Shown: positions 1 to 12,949, counted from the first letter of the stretch. The stretch: 64,000 nucleotides of DNA from Arenicola marina (GCA_964019135.1 OZ025248.1:46307670-46371669), one strand, 5' to 3'. The notes: generated by a model not told the origin, from the sequence alone. Numbers and translations: made by a program.

Positions 1-170
1 GTACAGGGTGTGTGTGTGTGAGGGGGGGGGGGGTGTACAGGGTGTGTGTGTGTGAGGGGGGGGGTGTACAGGGTGTGTGTGTGTGAGGGGGGGGGTGTAC
101 AGGGTGTGTGTGTGTGAGGGGGGGGGGTGTACAGGGGTGTGTGTGTGGGGGGGGGGAGGAGTGGGTACAG
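1..170. repeat. 31-34-bp GT/G-rich tandem array, window edge
   Basis: About five copies of a unit starting GTACAGGGTGTGTGTG and followed by a run of G. It lies in DOP1 intron 13. It may be anchored to the next exon beyond the left edge, as other arrays in this gene are, but that cannot be seen. Confidence 0.8.
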
Positions 171-557
171 GGTGTGTCATAGTGACGTTCATCACTATGG
201 CGTTCTCTCTTTGTGTTGTTCATCATTATGATGTTCAGACATTACAGCATGAAGATCTACTGATGAAAGTTTAACGTGTAAAGCGACTGATTCGAATATC
301 AAGACATGTGGGTTAATATGAAGATTTGGCTGTTTTATAACATGTCATCGTAATAATATAACTCACGTATAACCCAAAGCCAGGCTTTACAACAATGAAC
401 CATTTGGTCACAGCTACCGCATCAACAGAGCCATAATAATACTGGCAACAGATACACAAACAGTAATACAGTAATACATCCGTTAAACTTTATTAAATAG
501 GATCTCTGTTTAAATATATAGTGCAAATAAAATAAAGGGGGGCGGGGGGGCACGTAC

Positions 558-698
558 CCTGTGGGCGTCCTCGTCAGGGGGTGGGGGGGTCTTGAGGACC
601 TGTTTGACGGTCTGCATCAGAGTGTCTGTGGGCAGTACCTTCATGGCGCTGACCAGGTCCACCAACAACAGCTGGTCCTCACAGGCTTGGGAAATCAC
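558..698 (-). CDS. DOP1: DOP1 coding exon 13 (last in window)
   Basis: Encodes residues 2147-2193 (47 codons), with DQLLLVDLVSAMKVLPTD and MQTVKQVLKTPP, matching the DOP1 segment that follows the IVW block. The acceptor is CCCGGCAG before GTGATT; the donor is CACAGG before GTACGT in phase 0. The frame continues directly from exon 12, so no exon appears to be missing from the 12-kb intron 12. The acceptor and first 30 or so bases are copied in a 91-bp array to the right. Remaining C-terminal exons lie outside the window. Confidence 0.88.
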
Positions 699-1978
699 CT
701 GCCGGGCGGTGGGTACAGAGTGAGGGGTACAGAGTGAGGGGTCAGGGAGAGGGGTACAACAGCTGGTCCTCACAGGCTTGGGAAATCACCTGCCGGGCGG
801 TGGGTACAGAGTGAGGGGTACAGAGTGAGGGGTCAGGGAGAGGGGTACAACAGCTGGTCCTCACAGGCTTGGGAAATCACCTGCCGGGCGGTGGGTACAG
901 AGTGAGGGGTACAGATTGAGGGGTCAGGGAGAGGGGTACAACAGCTGGTCCTCACAGGCTTGGGACATCACCTGCCGGGCGGTGGGTACAGAGTGAGGGG
1001 TACAGATTGAGGGGTTCAGGGAGAGGGGTACAACAGCTGGTCCTCACAGGCTTGGGACATACCTTCCGGGCGGTGGGTACAGAGTGAGGGGTACAGAGTG
1101 AGGGGTTCAGGGAGAGGGGTACAACAGCTGGTCCTCACAGGCTTGGGGAATCACCTGCCGGGACAGTCTCACAGCGGTCAGCGGTCAGAAACCACAGGGC
1201 GGTGGGTACAGAGTGAGGGGTACAGAGTGGGGGGTACAGAGTGAGGGGTACAGAGTGAGGGATACAGAGTGAGGGGTACAGAGTGAGGGGTACAGAGTGA
1301 GGGGTACAGAGTGAGGGGTTCAGGGAGAGGGGTACAACAGCTGGTCCTCACAGGCTTGGGACATACCTTCCGGGCGGTGGGTACAGAGTGAGGGGTACAG
1401 AGTGAGGGGTTCAGGGAGAGGGGTACAACAGCTGGTCCTCACAGGCTTGGGGAATCACCTGCCGGGACAGTCTCACAGCGGTCAGCGGTCAGAAACCACA
1501 GGGCGGTGGGTACAGAGTGAGGGGTACAGAGTGGGGGGTACAGAGTGAGGGGTACAGAGTGAGGGATACAGAGTGAGGGGTACAGAGTGAGGGGTACAGA
1601 GTGAGGGATACAGAATGATGGGTGCAGGGTGAGGGGTACAGAGTGAGGGGTACAGAGCGAGGGGTACAGAGTGAGTGGTACAGAGCGCGGGGCACAGAGT
1701 GAGGGGCACAGTGTCAGGGGCACAGAGTTATGGGTACAGTGTCAGGGGCACAGAGTGAGGGGTACAGAGTGAGGGGTACAGAATGATGGGTGCAGGGTAA
1801 GGAATACAGGTTGAGTGTAGGGAGAGGGGCAGAGGGGGAGGGGTAGAAAGCGAGGGTACAGGGCGATGGGTAGAGAGGGAGGGGTAGAAACCGAGGGTAC
1901 AGAGAGAGGGGCAGAGAGGGGGGGGGGGGGTAGAAAGCGAGGGTACAAGGCGAGGACCACATGGTGAGGGGCACAGAT
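665..1978. repeat. 91-bp array at exon 13 acceptor plus 15-bp GTACAGAGTGAGGG array
   Basis: Starting in exon 13, a unit of 91-92 bases recurs at 668, 759, 850, 941, 1,033, 1,124, about 1,335 and 1,427. On the minus strand each unit holds the acceptor GGCAG and about 30 bases of exon 13 (GTGATTTCCCAAGCCTGTG), followed by short GTACAGAGTGAGGG-like blocks on the plus strand. The short block expands by itself from about 1,200 to 1,700 and degenerates to 1,978. Short open frames across it are by-products. Confidence 0.92.
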
Positions 1979-4029
1979 TGAAAGGCTGATTTAGTGTGAG
2001 ATTGTTATATCAGATTCTCTCAGTATTCTGGGGTTGATAAAAAAGACGACATGAGAGCTTGGCCCAGTGGCTAAGCACATCAATATTAGAGCTGTATTGA
2101 GGAATAATGAAATGAAATTACTGTGAAACGTTCCCAGAGATACTTCTAAGAAAACAGCATCAGCATTAGCGTTCTTCAATGAAGAGGACACAAACATAAC
2201 TTCTGAAATCCCGTTAGGATTCAAACGAAATTAAACCAAACCAAGATACATAACACAATAAACACAACATAAATTATATGAAAATATAGTCCTAAACAGT
2301 TTAACTCTACTTAATAAAAAATATATATAAAAAAAAAACATATCGACATCAACATCAAATCTACATCAACAATGTATAGATTGAGCTGTTTACAAACTCG
2401 CGCCCTTATGTTGATGATGGGTTTGGTTAAGGCGGTGGTCCACGTGGTGGGGTCACGTCGGAGGAGCGCGTGACAGATTTAAATGATTACAAGGCGAACA
2501 CGCAGGCGCAAGCTACATGTACAAGCGCGGTTTCCGGAGCAGCTGTTACGGAGTGGGCGATAATGAATGCGCTAACTAGAGAAGCGGCGGCGTGGTTATT
2601 ATTACACCCCATAGCATATATATCTATCTGTCAAAAAATTATCAATATCTACTAAATATATGAATCTACATTTACTGGCAAAGGATGCACTGATAAATTG
2701 CTGTTTCATGCTACCTGTGTACACATATGGATCAATCGGGGTAAAGAAATGGGAGTCAGGGTCCCGGTTGCGCTGTCAACGGTGTTCCCGCGATGTCTGA
2801 GGATGCGACATCGAATTCGGGCGGACAGACACACTGCTATGACCCATAAGTCATTTCATTTGTTAAGGTCGACAGCCTTGGAAGAGGTAAGGCGTCCAGC
2901 CACTTGTATATGGTTTGGGAATCCCCATGGATCAAATGTAATACACGAAAATATCCATATAACATAACAATAAAGGTATATTTTATGGGGCACGCTGTGT
3001 AATTATTTGCTGAACTATTAATCAAACACATGTATCCGACAGTAAAGCAAGGATAAAGCTCTGTATTTCAGGAAGGCTTGGCTGTACCGTCATGCCGTAT
3101 ATACGACTGATCACAGCCAGGAGCGCGTGAAGCTGTCTACAATGACGTCCATATAGCCTGTCTACAGACGCCATTTTAAACACGATTTAAAAAAATTACA
3201 ATGGGGTTGAAATCATGTGTGCGACAGTACGGTAAGCCACATGGTGAGTCACAGCGATACGTGCTGGCACTATTATTACAGAGCAGTGATCGATTCGTAT
3301 CAGACGCCAACGCCAAGTGGTTAAATGATAATGCTACATGTTTTGTTTGTTATCATTGATTGAGGTGAGCCGCATCTAGCATCAGTGGTGAGCAAGTCAC
3401 TGCATCCCCTCGTGGAGCCCTTGACAACGACTCAAGCGTGTGCTGATTGGTCAAGAGGTTAGGCGGCGTATTCACTGTACAATAACGGGACGCGCGATGT
3501 GACGTCATTATCACGTGACACAACGACATCGCCACATAGTGCGATAATCTCGCGATTGACATCCCGTGTTCATGGCCACGTGCTACGGTGTCATCACGCC
3601 CCACGCGACTTGAAGCGAGTGCAGAGGTGACGTAACGTCATTGTCACGTGATACTGGCGTCCTGATCTCACCAAATGCAGTCTGGTGGGCGGCATTTTGG
3701 TTCCCGCCTTCCTATCGGGATTGAATCCAAAGGTGATCGAGTCTTCCTTGCTGTTCAGACGCCGCAAGCAATTGCTAAATGCCATGATGGAGAGCTGCTC
3801 TAGCTGCGAGGGAGGGAGGGGTGGATGGCCGATTAGTCTTCACACTGGTTAGTTAGCATTATGTATCCATCTGCAGGCGCACGCGCAGTAGGGCTTCTGG
3901 TCGAGGCCATGCCAGTTAAACAGGGTTAGTACATAACTAAAGTTCAAATGTTGAAACACGCGGAAATGTTTCACACAATGTTGTTCGGTTTCATCAACCA
4001 ATTGATGGCGATGAAATAATTTCGTGTCC
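1979..4029. other. DOP1 intron 12, unique sequence
   Basis: Intronic sequence with no recognisable exon, RNA gene or array. A short AT-rich stretch lies at about 2,260-2,350. Open frames here are short and resemble no family I know. Confidence 0.6.
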
Positions 4030-4160
4030 TAGGCCGCTTTGTGCACACAAGAGCTAAACTAGGAACTCCCGGGAAAATGAAGGATGAATGGATGAAACAT
4101 GGATTCGAACCGAGGGTCTATTGACTAGTCTGGGGCGCTAACCACAACACCAGGGAGGTT
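4030..4160 (-). mobile_element. tRNA-derived SINE, family A, copy 1
   Basis: On the minus strand the sequence has a box A-like CTGGTGTTGTGGTTAGCGC and a box B-like GGTTCGAATCC about 40 bases apart, the tRNA-like head of a SINE. The 3' part matches the tails of the copies at 20,738 and 33,375 (AAGGATGAATGGATGAAAC on the plus strand). It is not a tRNA gene, since it lacks a cloverleaf with paired acceptor ends. Confidence 0.75.
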
Positions 4161-4690
4161 GTTTTGTTCTTTTTAAGAATTTGTTCGCTTTCTCTAATTC
4201 TGCATATTGTTTGCCTCGCGACACAGTGCTTGAATTAAATATCATTCCGCTTGTCATTCTTAACTTGGCTAACCGAATCCAAAATCGAAAGGTTTATTTC
4301 CACGTTTAAACAATAGTTGACTATATCGGTTACTTATGAACGCACATCTGAACTTCTGTCAATTATTCATAAATACTGTACCAGAAATGACACGTGAAAC
4401 TTGTCATTTGTGAAACTTTCATGTGTGAAACACTTCCCCGCAGAGAATGGTATATAAGATACAGGTACCCGTGTCCATTCAGGTACCCATGGCGTGTTCG
4501 AAGCACATATTGAAAGCAGAGAAGGGGGTTCACAGAGGGACGGGGGTGGAGGGGGGGGGGGGTATGCAAAGATACATGGGTAACCAGGTTTGTTTCCCAG
4601 TGCGTGAGCTTATCATGCAATGAATATATGTACACGGGAAGTCTGTGACGAGGTGTCATGGCGCTCGCTGACAAGGCAGACGCCCGTCAC
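4161..4690. other. DOP1 intron 12, no feature seen
   Basis: Intronic sequence between the SINE and the 16-bp array, including a short G-run at about 4,550. I see no gene. Confidence 0.55.
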
Positions 4691-4694
4691 AGCC

Positions 4695-7600
4695 CGGGGA
4701 CGTCAGTGGCAGGGAACGTCAGTGGCAGGGAACGTCAGTGGCAGGGAACGTCAGTGGCAGAGGCTGTCAGTGGCAGGGGACGTCAGTGGCAGAGGATGTC
4801 AGTGGCAGAGGATGTCAGTGGCAGGGGATGTCAGTGGCAGGGGATGTCAGTGGCAGAGGATGTCAGTGGCAGGGAACGTCAGTGGCAGAGGCTGTCAGTG
4901 GCAGGGGACGTCAGTGGCAGGGAACGTCAGTGGCAGGGGATGTCAGCGGCAGAGGCTGTCAGTGGCAGGGGACGTCAGTGGCAGGGGACGTCAGTGGCAG
5001 GGAACGTCAGTGGCAGAGGCTGTCAGTGGCAGGGGACGTCAGTGGCAGGGGACGTAAGTGGCAGAGGACGTCAGTGGCAGAGGCTGTCAGTGGCAGGGGA
5101 CGTCAGTGGCAGAGACTGTCAGTGGCAGGGGACGTCAGTGGCAGAGGATGTCAGCGGCAGGGGATGTCAGTGGCAGGAGATGTCAGTGGCAGGAGATGTC
5201 AGTGGCAGGGAACGTCAGTGGCAGGGGACGTCAGTGGCAGAGGATGTCAGTGGCAGGAGATGTCAGTGGCAGGGAACGTCAGTGGCAGGGGACGTCAGTG
5301 GCAGGGGATGTCAGCGGCAGAGGCTGTCAGTGGCAGGGGACGTCAGTGGCAGAGGATGTCAGTGGCAGGAGATGTCAGTGGCAGGGAACGTCAGTGGCAG
5401 GGGACGTCAGTGGCAGGGGATGTCAGCGGCAGAGGCTGTCAGTGGCAGGGGACGTCAGTGGCAGAGGATGTCAGTGGCAGGAGATGTCAGTGGCAGGGAA
5501 CGTCAGTGGCAGGGGACGTCAGTGGCAGGGGATGTCAGCGGCAGAGGCTGTCAGTGGCAGGGAACGTCAGTGGCAGGGGACGTCAGTGGCAGGGGACGTC
5601 AGTGGCAGGGAACGTCAGTGGCAGAGGCTGTCAGTGGCAGGGGACGTCAGTGGCAGGGGACGTAAGTGGCAGAGGACGTCAGTGGCAGGGGACGTAAGTG
5701 GCAGAGGCTGTCAGTGGCAGGGAACGTCAGTGGCAGGGAACGTCAGTGGCAGGGGACGTCAGTGGCAGAGGATGTCAGTGGCAGAGGATGTCAGCGGCAG
5801 GAGATGTCAGTGGCAGGGAACGTCAGCGGCAGGGAACGTCAGTGGCAGGGGATGTCAGCGGCAGAGGCTGTCAGTGGCAGGGGACGTCAGTGGCAGGGGA
5901 CGTCAGTGGCAGGGAACGTCAGTGGCAGAGGCTGTCAGTGGCAGGGGACGTCAGTGGCAGAGGCTGTCAGTGGCAGGGGACGTCAGTGGCAGGGGACGTC
6001 AGTGGCAGGGGACGTAAGTAGCAGAGGACGTCAGTGGCAGAGGCTGTCAGTGGCAGGGGACGTCAGTGGCAGAGGCTGTCAGTGGCAGGGGACGTCAGTG
6101 GCAGGGGACGTCAGTGGCAGGGGATGTCAGCGGCAGAGGCTGTCAGTGGCAGGGGACGTCAGTGGCAGGGGACGTCAGTGGCAGGGAACGTCAGTGGCAG
6201 AGGCTGTCAGTGGCAGGGGACGTCAGTGGCAGGGAACGTCAGTGGCAGGGAACGTCAGTGGCAGAGGATGTCAGTGGCAGGGAACGTCAGTGGCAGGGGA
6301 TGTCAGTGGCAGGAGATGTCAGTGGCAGAGGATGTCAGCGGCAGGGGATGTCAGTGGCAGGAGATGTCAGTGGCAGAGGATGTCAGCGGCAGGAGATATC
6401 AGTGGCAGAGGATGTCAGTGGCAGGGGATGTCAGTGGCAGAGGACGTCAGTGGCAGGGGATGTCAGTGGCAGGGAACGTCAGAGGCAGGGGACGTCAGTG
6501 GCAGGGGACGTCAGTGGCAGGGAACGTCAGTGGCAGGGGATGTCAGCGGCAGAGGATGTCAGCGGCAGGAGATGTCAGTGGCAGAGGATGTCAGCGGCAG
6601 GAGATGTCAGTGGCAGAGGATGTCAGTGGCAGAGGATGTCAGTGGCAGAGGATGTCAGTGGCAGGGGACGTCAGCGGCAGGAGATGTCAGTGGCAGGGAA
6701 CGTCAGTGGCAGGGGATGTCAGTGGCAGGGGATGTCAGTGGCAGGGGACGTCAGTGGCAGGGAACGTCAGTGGCAGGGGATGTCAGTGGCAGGGGATGTC
6801 AGTGGCAGGGGACGTCAGTGGCAGGGAACGTCAGTGGCAGGGGATGTCAGCGGCAGAGGATGTCAGCGGCAGGAGATGTCAGTGGCAGAGGATGTCAGCG
6901 GCAGGGACCGTCAGCGGCAGGAGATGTCAGTGGCAGGGAACGTCAGTGGCAGGGGATGTCAGTGGCAGGGGATGTCAGCGGCAGAGGATGTCAGTGGCAG
7001 GGGATGTCAGCGGCAGAGGATGTCAGCGGCAGGAGATGTCAGTGGCAGAGGATGTCAGTGGCAGGGGATGTCAGTGGCAGGGGACGTCAGTGGCAGAGGA
7101 TGTCAGTGGCAGAGGACGTCAGCGGCAGGGGATGTCAGCGGCAGAGGATGTCAGTGGCAGGGGATGTCAGCGGCAGAGGATGTCAGCGGCAGGAGATGTC
7201 AGTGGCAGAGGATGTCAGTGGCAGGGGATGTCAGTGGCAGGGGACGTCAGCGGCAGGAGATGTCAGTGGCAGGGGATGTCAGCGGCAGGGGATGTCAGTG
7301 GCAGGGGACGTCAGTGGCAGAGGATGTCAGTGGCAGGGAACGTCAGCGGCAGGAGATGTCAGTGGCAGGAGATGTCAGTGGTAGGGGATGTCAGTGGCAG
7401 GGAACGTCAGTGGCAGGAGATGTCAGTGGCAGAGGACGTCAGTGGCAGAGGATGTCAGTGGCAGGGAACGTCAGCGGCAGGAGATGTCAGTGGCAGGAGA
7501 TGTCAGTGGTAGGGGATGTCAGTGGCAGGGAACGTCAGTGGCAGGAGATGTCAGCGGCAGGAGATGTCAGTGGCAGGGGATGTCAGTGGCAGGGAACGTC

Positions 7601-9280
7601 AGCGGCAGGGGATGTCAGTGGTAGGGAACGTCAGCGGCAGGGGATGTCAGTGGCAGGGAACGTCAGTGGCAGGGGATGTCAGTGGCAGGAGATGTCAGTG
7701 GCAGGAGATGTCAGTGGCAGGAGATGTCAGTGGCAGGGGATGTCAGTGGCAGGGAACGTCAGCGGCAGGGGATGTCAGTGGCAGGAGATGTCAGTGGCAG
7801 GGAATGTCAGTGGCAGAGGATGTCAGCGGCAGGAGATGTCAGTGGTAGGGAACGTCAGCGGCAGGAGATGTCAGTGGCAGGGAACGTCAGCGGCAGGAGA
7901 TGTCAGTGGCAGGGAACGTCAGTGGCAGGGGACGTCAGTGGCAGGAAACGTCAGCGGCAGGAGATGTCAGTGGCAGGGGATGTCAGCGGCAGGGGATGTC
8001 AGTGGCAGGGGACGTCAGTGGCAGGGGATGTCAGTGGCAGGGGACGTCAGTGGCAGGAGATGTCAGTGGCAGGGGACGTCAGTGGCAGGAGATGTCAGTG
8101 GCAGGGGACGTCAGTGGCAGGAGATGTCAGCGGCAGGAGATGTCAGCGGCAGGAGATGTCAGTGGCAGGGAACGTCAGTGGCAGGAGATGTCAGTGGCAG
8201 GGGATGTCAGCGGCAGGGGATGTCAGTGGCAGGGGACGTCAGTGGCAGGGGACGTCAGTGGCAGGGGATGTCAGTGGCAGGGGACGTCAGTGGCAGGAGA
8301 TGTCAGTGGCAGGGGACGTCAGTGGCAGGAGATGTCAGTGGCAGGGGACGTCAGTGGCAGGAGATGTCAGCGGCAGGAGATGTCAGTGGGAGAGGATGTC
8401 AGCGGCAGGAGATGTCAGTGGCAGGGGATGTCAGTGGCAGAGGATGTCAGTGGCAGGGAACGTCAGCGGCAGGGGATGTCAGTGGCAGGGGACGTCAGTG
8501 GCAGAGGATGTCAGTGGCAGGGAACGTCAGCGGCAGGAGATGTCAGTGGCAGGGGATGTCAGCGGCAGGGGATGTCAGCGGCAGGGGATGTCAGTGGCAG
8601 GGGACGTCAGTGGCAGAGGATGTCAGTGGCAGGGAACGTCAGCGGCAGGAGATGTCAGTGGCAGGAGATGTCAGTGGTAGGGGATGTCAGTGGCAGGGAA
8701 CGTCAGTGGCAGGGGACGTCAGTGGCAGAGGATGTCAGTGGCAGAGGATGTCAGCGGCAGGGACCGTCAGTGGCAGGGAACGTCAGTGGCAGGGGACGTC
8801 AGTGGCAGAGGACGTCAGTGGCAGAGGATGTCAGCGGCAGGGACCGTCAGTGGCAGGGAACGTCAGTGGCAGGGGACGTCAGTGGCAGGGGACGTCAGTG
8901 GCAGGGGACGTCAGTGGCAGGGGACGTCAGTGGCAGGGGACGTCAGTGGCAGAGGATGTCAGTGGCAGAGGACGTCAGCGGCAGGGGATGTCAGTGGCAG
9001 GGAACGTCAGCGGCAGGAGATGTCAGTGGCAGGGGATGTCAGTGGCAGGAGATGTCAGTGGCAGGGGATGTCAGTGGCAGAGGACGTCAGCGGCAGGGGA
9101 TGTCAGTGGCAGGGGATGTCAGTGGCAGAGGACGTCAGCGGCAGGGAACGTAAGTGGCAGAGGACGTCAGTGGCAGGGGATGTCAGTGGCAGGGGATGTC
9201 AGTGGCAGGCGAAGTCAGTGACAGGGGATGTCAGTGGCAGAGGACGTCAGTGGCAGAGGACGTCAGTGGCAGGAGATGTG
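4695..9280. repeat. 4.6-kb array of a 16-bp unit in DOP1 intron 12
   Basis: About 285 copies of a 16-base unit, GTCAGTGGCAGGGGAC with variants (GGAA, GAGG, GAGA, and AGCGG for AGTGG). The variants recur in larger blocks, for example between 5,150 and 5,560, showing higher-order amplification. Because the unit has no stop codon and 16 is not a multiple of 3, all three plus-strand frames stay open for hundreds of codons; these are not genes. The outermost copies degenerate at 9,200-9,280. No exon boundary is visible at either end. Confidence 0.95.
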
Positions 9281-10320
9281 TACACCCAGAGTGACCAGGG
9301 ATATCCATGTTCAAGAGAACAACCGGTACACAGGGAGTCACTATGTGTAAATAACGTACCACATAACAACTCAAGTTGTTAAACAGACGGTAAGATGCCT
9401 TGTCAAATATAGAGTGACATATATACTCGTACAGATCGTGTTTGCTGTCGTCTGTTACATGTGTGAGTGGGCGCGAACAGGGAAGATAGCTGTGATCATA
9501 GATAGATGAGAAGTAGATATTTTCGGAATATCCGACGCCAGGCAATAGGTTATTAGTGGCCGGTATGTTAAGGAGGAAGTCCCCACGATTTGGAACGTCA
9601 CCAGAGATCACCAACATGCCGGTTAGTCAACGCGGACATATTGTTAGGAAGCGGTAGCAAGATGTCAAGTTGTGAAACGTTTGTAAAATGATGACAAAAA
9701 TGGCGCAGTAACAAAAATAGCATAACAAACATAACATTCTGTTAGAACTAAGAAAACACTATAGAAAACAATAAGACTTTACTAAGCAACGGTATTTGAA
9801 TAACAAGTTGTCCAGTAACATCATAAATACTACGCACAAATATTTAACTTACAAAAGAAAAATGCACATAAACAAATCCATAACAACGAAAATGCAAATA
9901 TCACAGCAATAACAAAGCGGGGTAGCAACCACGTGCAGCCACATGTGCAGCCGAATGTGTCCGTAACGGTGTACCGACAGACTGTTTCATTCAGTAGCTT
10001 GGACATATAGTTCTCCCATTAAGCCCTACATTAAGTACACGTCACCACAAGGACTAATCACTAATCTATGTAAAATAAAACAAATGCCCAAATAATGGTC
10101 GTTGCTGTAAGATACCCATCTCACGATTAAATCATTAACCACAAAGTTCATATATCATATGAAGGGTACGGGGTACCGGGTGCGATGGACGTGGCGGAGT
10201 GGGAGGACGAGGCGGGCGTTGATACGAGAGGCAGGGGGAAACCTGGTACCTTTAAAACGGGAGAGGCGGGGGCAAGACAGAGGGAGATGTGTTTTTGATA
10301 TAGAAGGGAGTGGGGGGGGG
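9281..10320. other. DOP1 intron 12, no feature seen
   Basis: Mostly unique, moderately AT-rich intronic sequence from 9,300 to 10,150, then G-rich degenerate sequence leading into the exon 12 array. No exon or RNA gene is recognised. Confidence 0.55.
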
Positions 10321-12768
10321 GGCTATTTGTTATGGGAAGCGGGCACGATGAAGAGAGATATGGGAGGGTGATGAGCGTGTGTACGAGATGGCTGGCACGT
10401 GGCACGTGGAGGAGGGGGATGTGTGTTTGACAAGGGGGCGGCACCCGAGGGAAGGAAGACATGTGTTTGACAGGGAGGACACGGGGAGAAAGATGTGGGT
10501 TTGGCAGAGAGAGTATGGGGGGGGGGTCTTTGACAGGAGGACGGCACACATGGGGAGGGAGCTGTATGTTTGACAGGGGGAGGGTGATGTTGGGTTGACA
10601 GGGGGGGAGGCGGCCTCCGGGAGAAAGAACTGTGTGTTTGACAGGGGGGAGGGGAGGCACACGCACCCGCTTCGCGTTGGACACCCCCCTTTGTTAGGGG
10701 AGGGGGGAGGTACACAAGGGTAGGGTGGTGTCGCTTTGACAAGGCGGGTGGGGGCGCCCCAACCCGCTTGGTGTTGGAAACCCCCATTGCTAGGAGAGGG
10801 GTCACACGTACCCGTTTAGCGTTGGACAGACCCCGCTGCTAGGAGAGGGGGAGGGGGAGGGGGCGGGGTCACACGTACCCGTTTGGCGTTGGACAGACCC
10901 CGCTGCTGGGAGAGGGGGAGGGGAGGGGGCGGGGTCACACGTACCCGCTTGGCGTTGGACAGACCCCGCTGCTGGGAGAGGGGGAGGGGGAGGGGTCACA
11001 GGTACCCGTTTGGCGTTGAACAGACCCCGCTGCTAGGAGAGGGGGAGGGGGAGGGGGCGGGGTCACACGTACCCGCTTGGCGTTGGACAGACCCCGCTGC
11101 TAGGAGAGGGGGAGGGGGAGGGGGCGGGGTCACACGTACCCGTTTGGCATTGGACAGACACCGCTGCTAGGAGACAGGGAGGGGACGGGGGGGGGGTCAC
11201 ACGTACCCGTTTGGCGTTGGACAGACCCCGCTGCTAGGAGAGGGGGAGGGGGAGGGGGCGGGGTCACACGTACCCGCTTGGCATTGGACAGACCCCGCTG
11301 TTGCTAGGAGACGGGGAGGGGACGGGGGCGGGGTCAGACGTACCCGGTTGGCGTTGGACAGACCCCGCTGCTTGGAGAGGGGGAGGCGGGGGGCGGGGTC
11401 ACGTACCCGTTTGGCGTTGGACAGACCCCGCTGCTAGGAGAGGGGGAGGGGGAGCGGGCGGGGTCACACGTACCCGTTTGGCGTTGGACAGACCCCGCTG
11501 CTAGGAGAGGGGGAGGGGGAGGGGGCGGGGTCACATGTACCCGTTTGGCGTTGGACAGACCCCGCTGCTAGGAGAGGGGGAGGGGGAGCGGGCGGGGTCA
11601 CACGTACCCGTTTGGCGTTGGACAGACCCCGCTGCTAGGAGAGGGGGAGGGGGAGGGGGCGGGGTCAGACGTACCCGCTTGGCGTTGGACAGACCCCGCT
11701 GCTAGGAGAGGGGGAGGGGGAGGGGGCGGGGTCAGACGTACCCGTTTGGCGTTGGACAGCCCCCGCTGCTTGGAGAGGGGGAGGTGGGGGGCGGGGTCAC
11801 GTACCCGCTTGGCATTGGACAGACCCCGCTGCTAGGAGAGAGGGAGGGGGAGGGGGCGGGGTCACACGTACCCGTTTGGCGTTGGACAGACCCCGCTGCT
11901 AGGAGAGGGGGAGGGGGAGGGGGCGGGGTCACACGTACCCATTTGGCGTTGGACAGACCCCGCTGCTAAGAGAGGGGGAGGGGGAGGGGGCGGGGTCACA
12001 CGTACCCGCTTGGCGTTGGACAGACCCCGCTGCTAGGAGAGGGGGAGGGGGAGGGGGCGGGGTCACACGTACCCGTTTGGCGTTGGACAGACCCCGCTGC
12101 TAGGAGAGGGGGAGGGGGAGGGGGCGGGGTCACACGTACCCGTTTGGCGTTGGACAGACCCCGCTGCTGTGAGAGGGGGAGGGGAGGGGGCGGGGTCAGA
12201 CGTACCCGCTAGGCGTTGGACAGACCCCGCTGCTAGGAGAGGGGGAGGGGGAGGGGACGGGGTCACACGTACCCGTTTGGCGTTGGACAGACCCCGCTGC
12301 TAGGAGAGGGGGAGGGGGAGGGGGCGGGGTCACACGTACCCGCTTGGCGTTGGGCAGACCCCGCTGCTAGGAGAGGGAGAGGGGGAGGGGGGGGGGGGGC
12401 TCACACGTACCCGCTTGGCATTGGACAGACCCCGCTGCTAGGAGAGGGTGAGGGGGAGGGGGCGGGGTCACGTACCCGCTTGGCGTTGGACAGACCCCGC
12501 TGCTAGGAGAGGGGGAGGGGGAGGGGGAGGGGTCACACGTACCCGCTTGGCGTTGGACAGACCCCGCTGCTAGGAGAGGGGGAGGGGGAGGGGGCGGGGT
12601 CACACGTACCCGCTTGGCGTTGGACAGACCCCGCTGCTAGGAGAGGGTGAGGGGGAGGGGCGGGGTCACGTACCCGCTTGGCGTTGGACAGACCCCGCTG
12701 TTGCTAGGAGACAGGGAGGGGACGGGGGGGGGGGGGTCACACGTACCCGCTTGGCGTTGGACAGCCCC
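10321..12768. repeat. 66-67-bp array at exon 12 donor
   Basis: About 30 copies run from the end of exon 12 leftward to about 10,800, with degenerate copies on to about 10,640 and related G-rich sequence beyond. Each unit on the minus strand contains the exon end CTGTCCAACGCCAAGCGG and the donor GTACGTGTG, then a C-rich tract. On the plus strand each unit carries three to four G-runs of at least four bases (GGGGGAGGGGGAGGGGG), the template strand for DOP1. The first unit is the real exon 12 donor. Confidence 0.94.
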
Positions 12769-12872
12769 CGCTGCCGTCGGTCGTGCCATACAATGGCCAT
12801 TGCAGCGATCAGGTTACAGGCATGATGCTTGGAGATCGGACTCAGGAACTCCAGGATGTGCTTTCGTAGGTT
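12747..12872 (-). CDS. DOP1: DOP1 coding exon 12
   Basis: Encodes residues 2105-2146 (42 codons, phase 0 at both ends), reading HILEFLSPISKHHACNLIA and AMAIVWHDRRQRGLSNAKR, which matches the DOP1 C-terminal helical region. The acceptor is TGATTTAG before AACCTA; the donor is AAGCGG before GTACGT. The last 30 or so bases plus the donor seed an array of about 30 copies of 66-67 bp to the left. Confidence 0.9.
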
Positions 12873-12949
12873 CTAAATCACAGGGAAAACAAGTAAATGT
12901 CACTGGCCAGTGTACTGAAGTGGCTTAGACATATTGGTGAACCATGTCA

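Noticed and set aside
4658-9382. Very long plus-strand open frames (up to 1,051 codons) with a 16-residue period
   Set aside because: They arise because a 16-base tandem unit has no stop codon; all three frames are open and the array lies inside a DOP1 intron.
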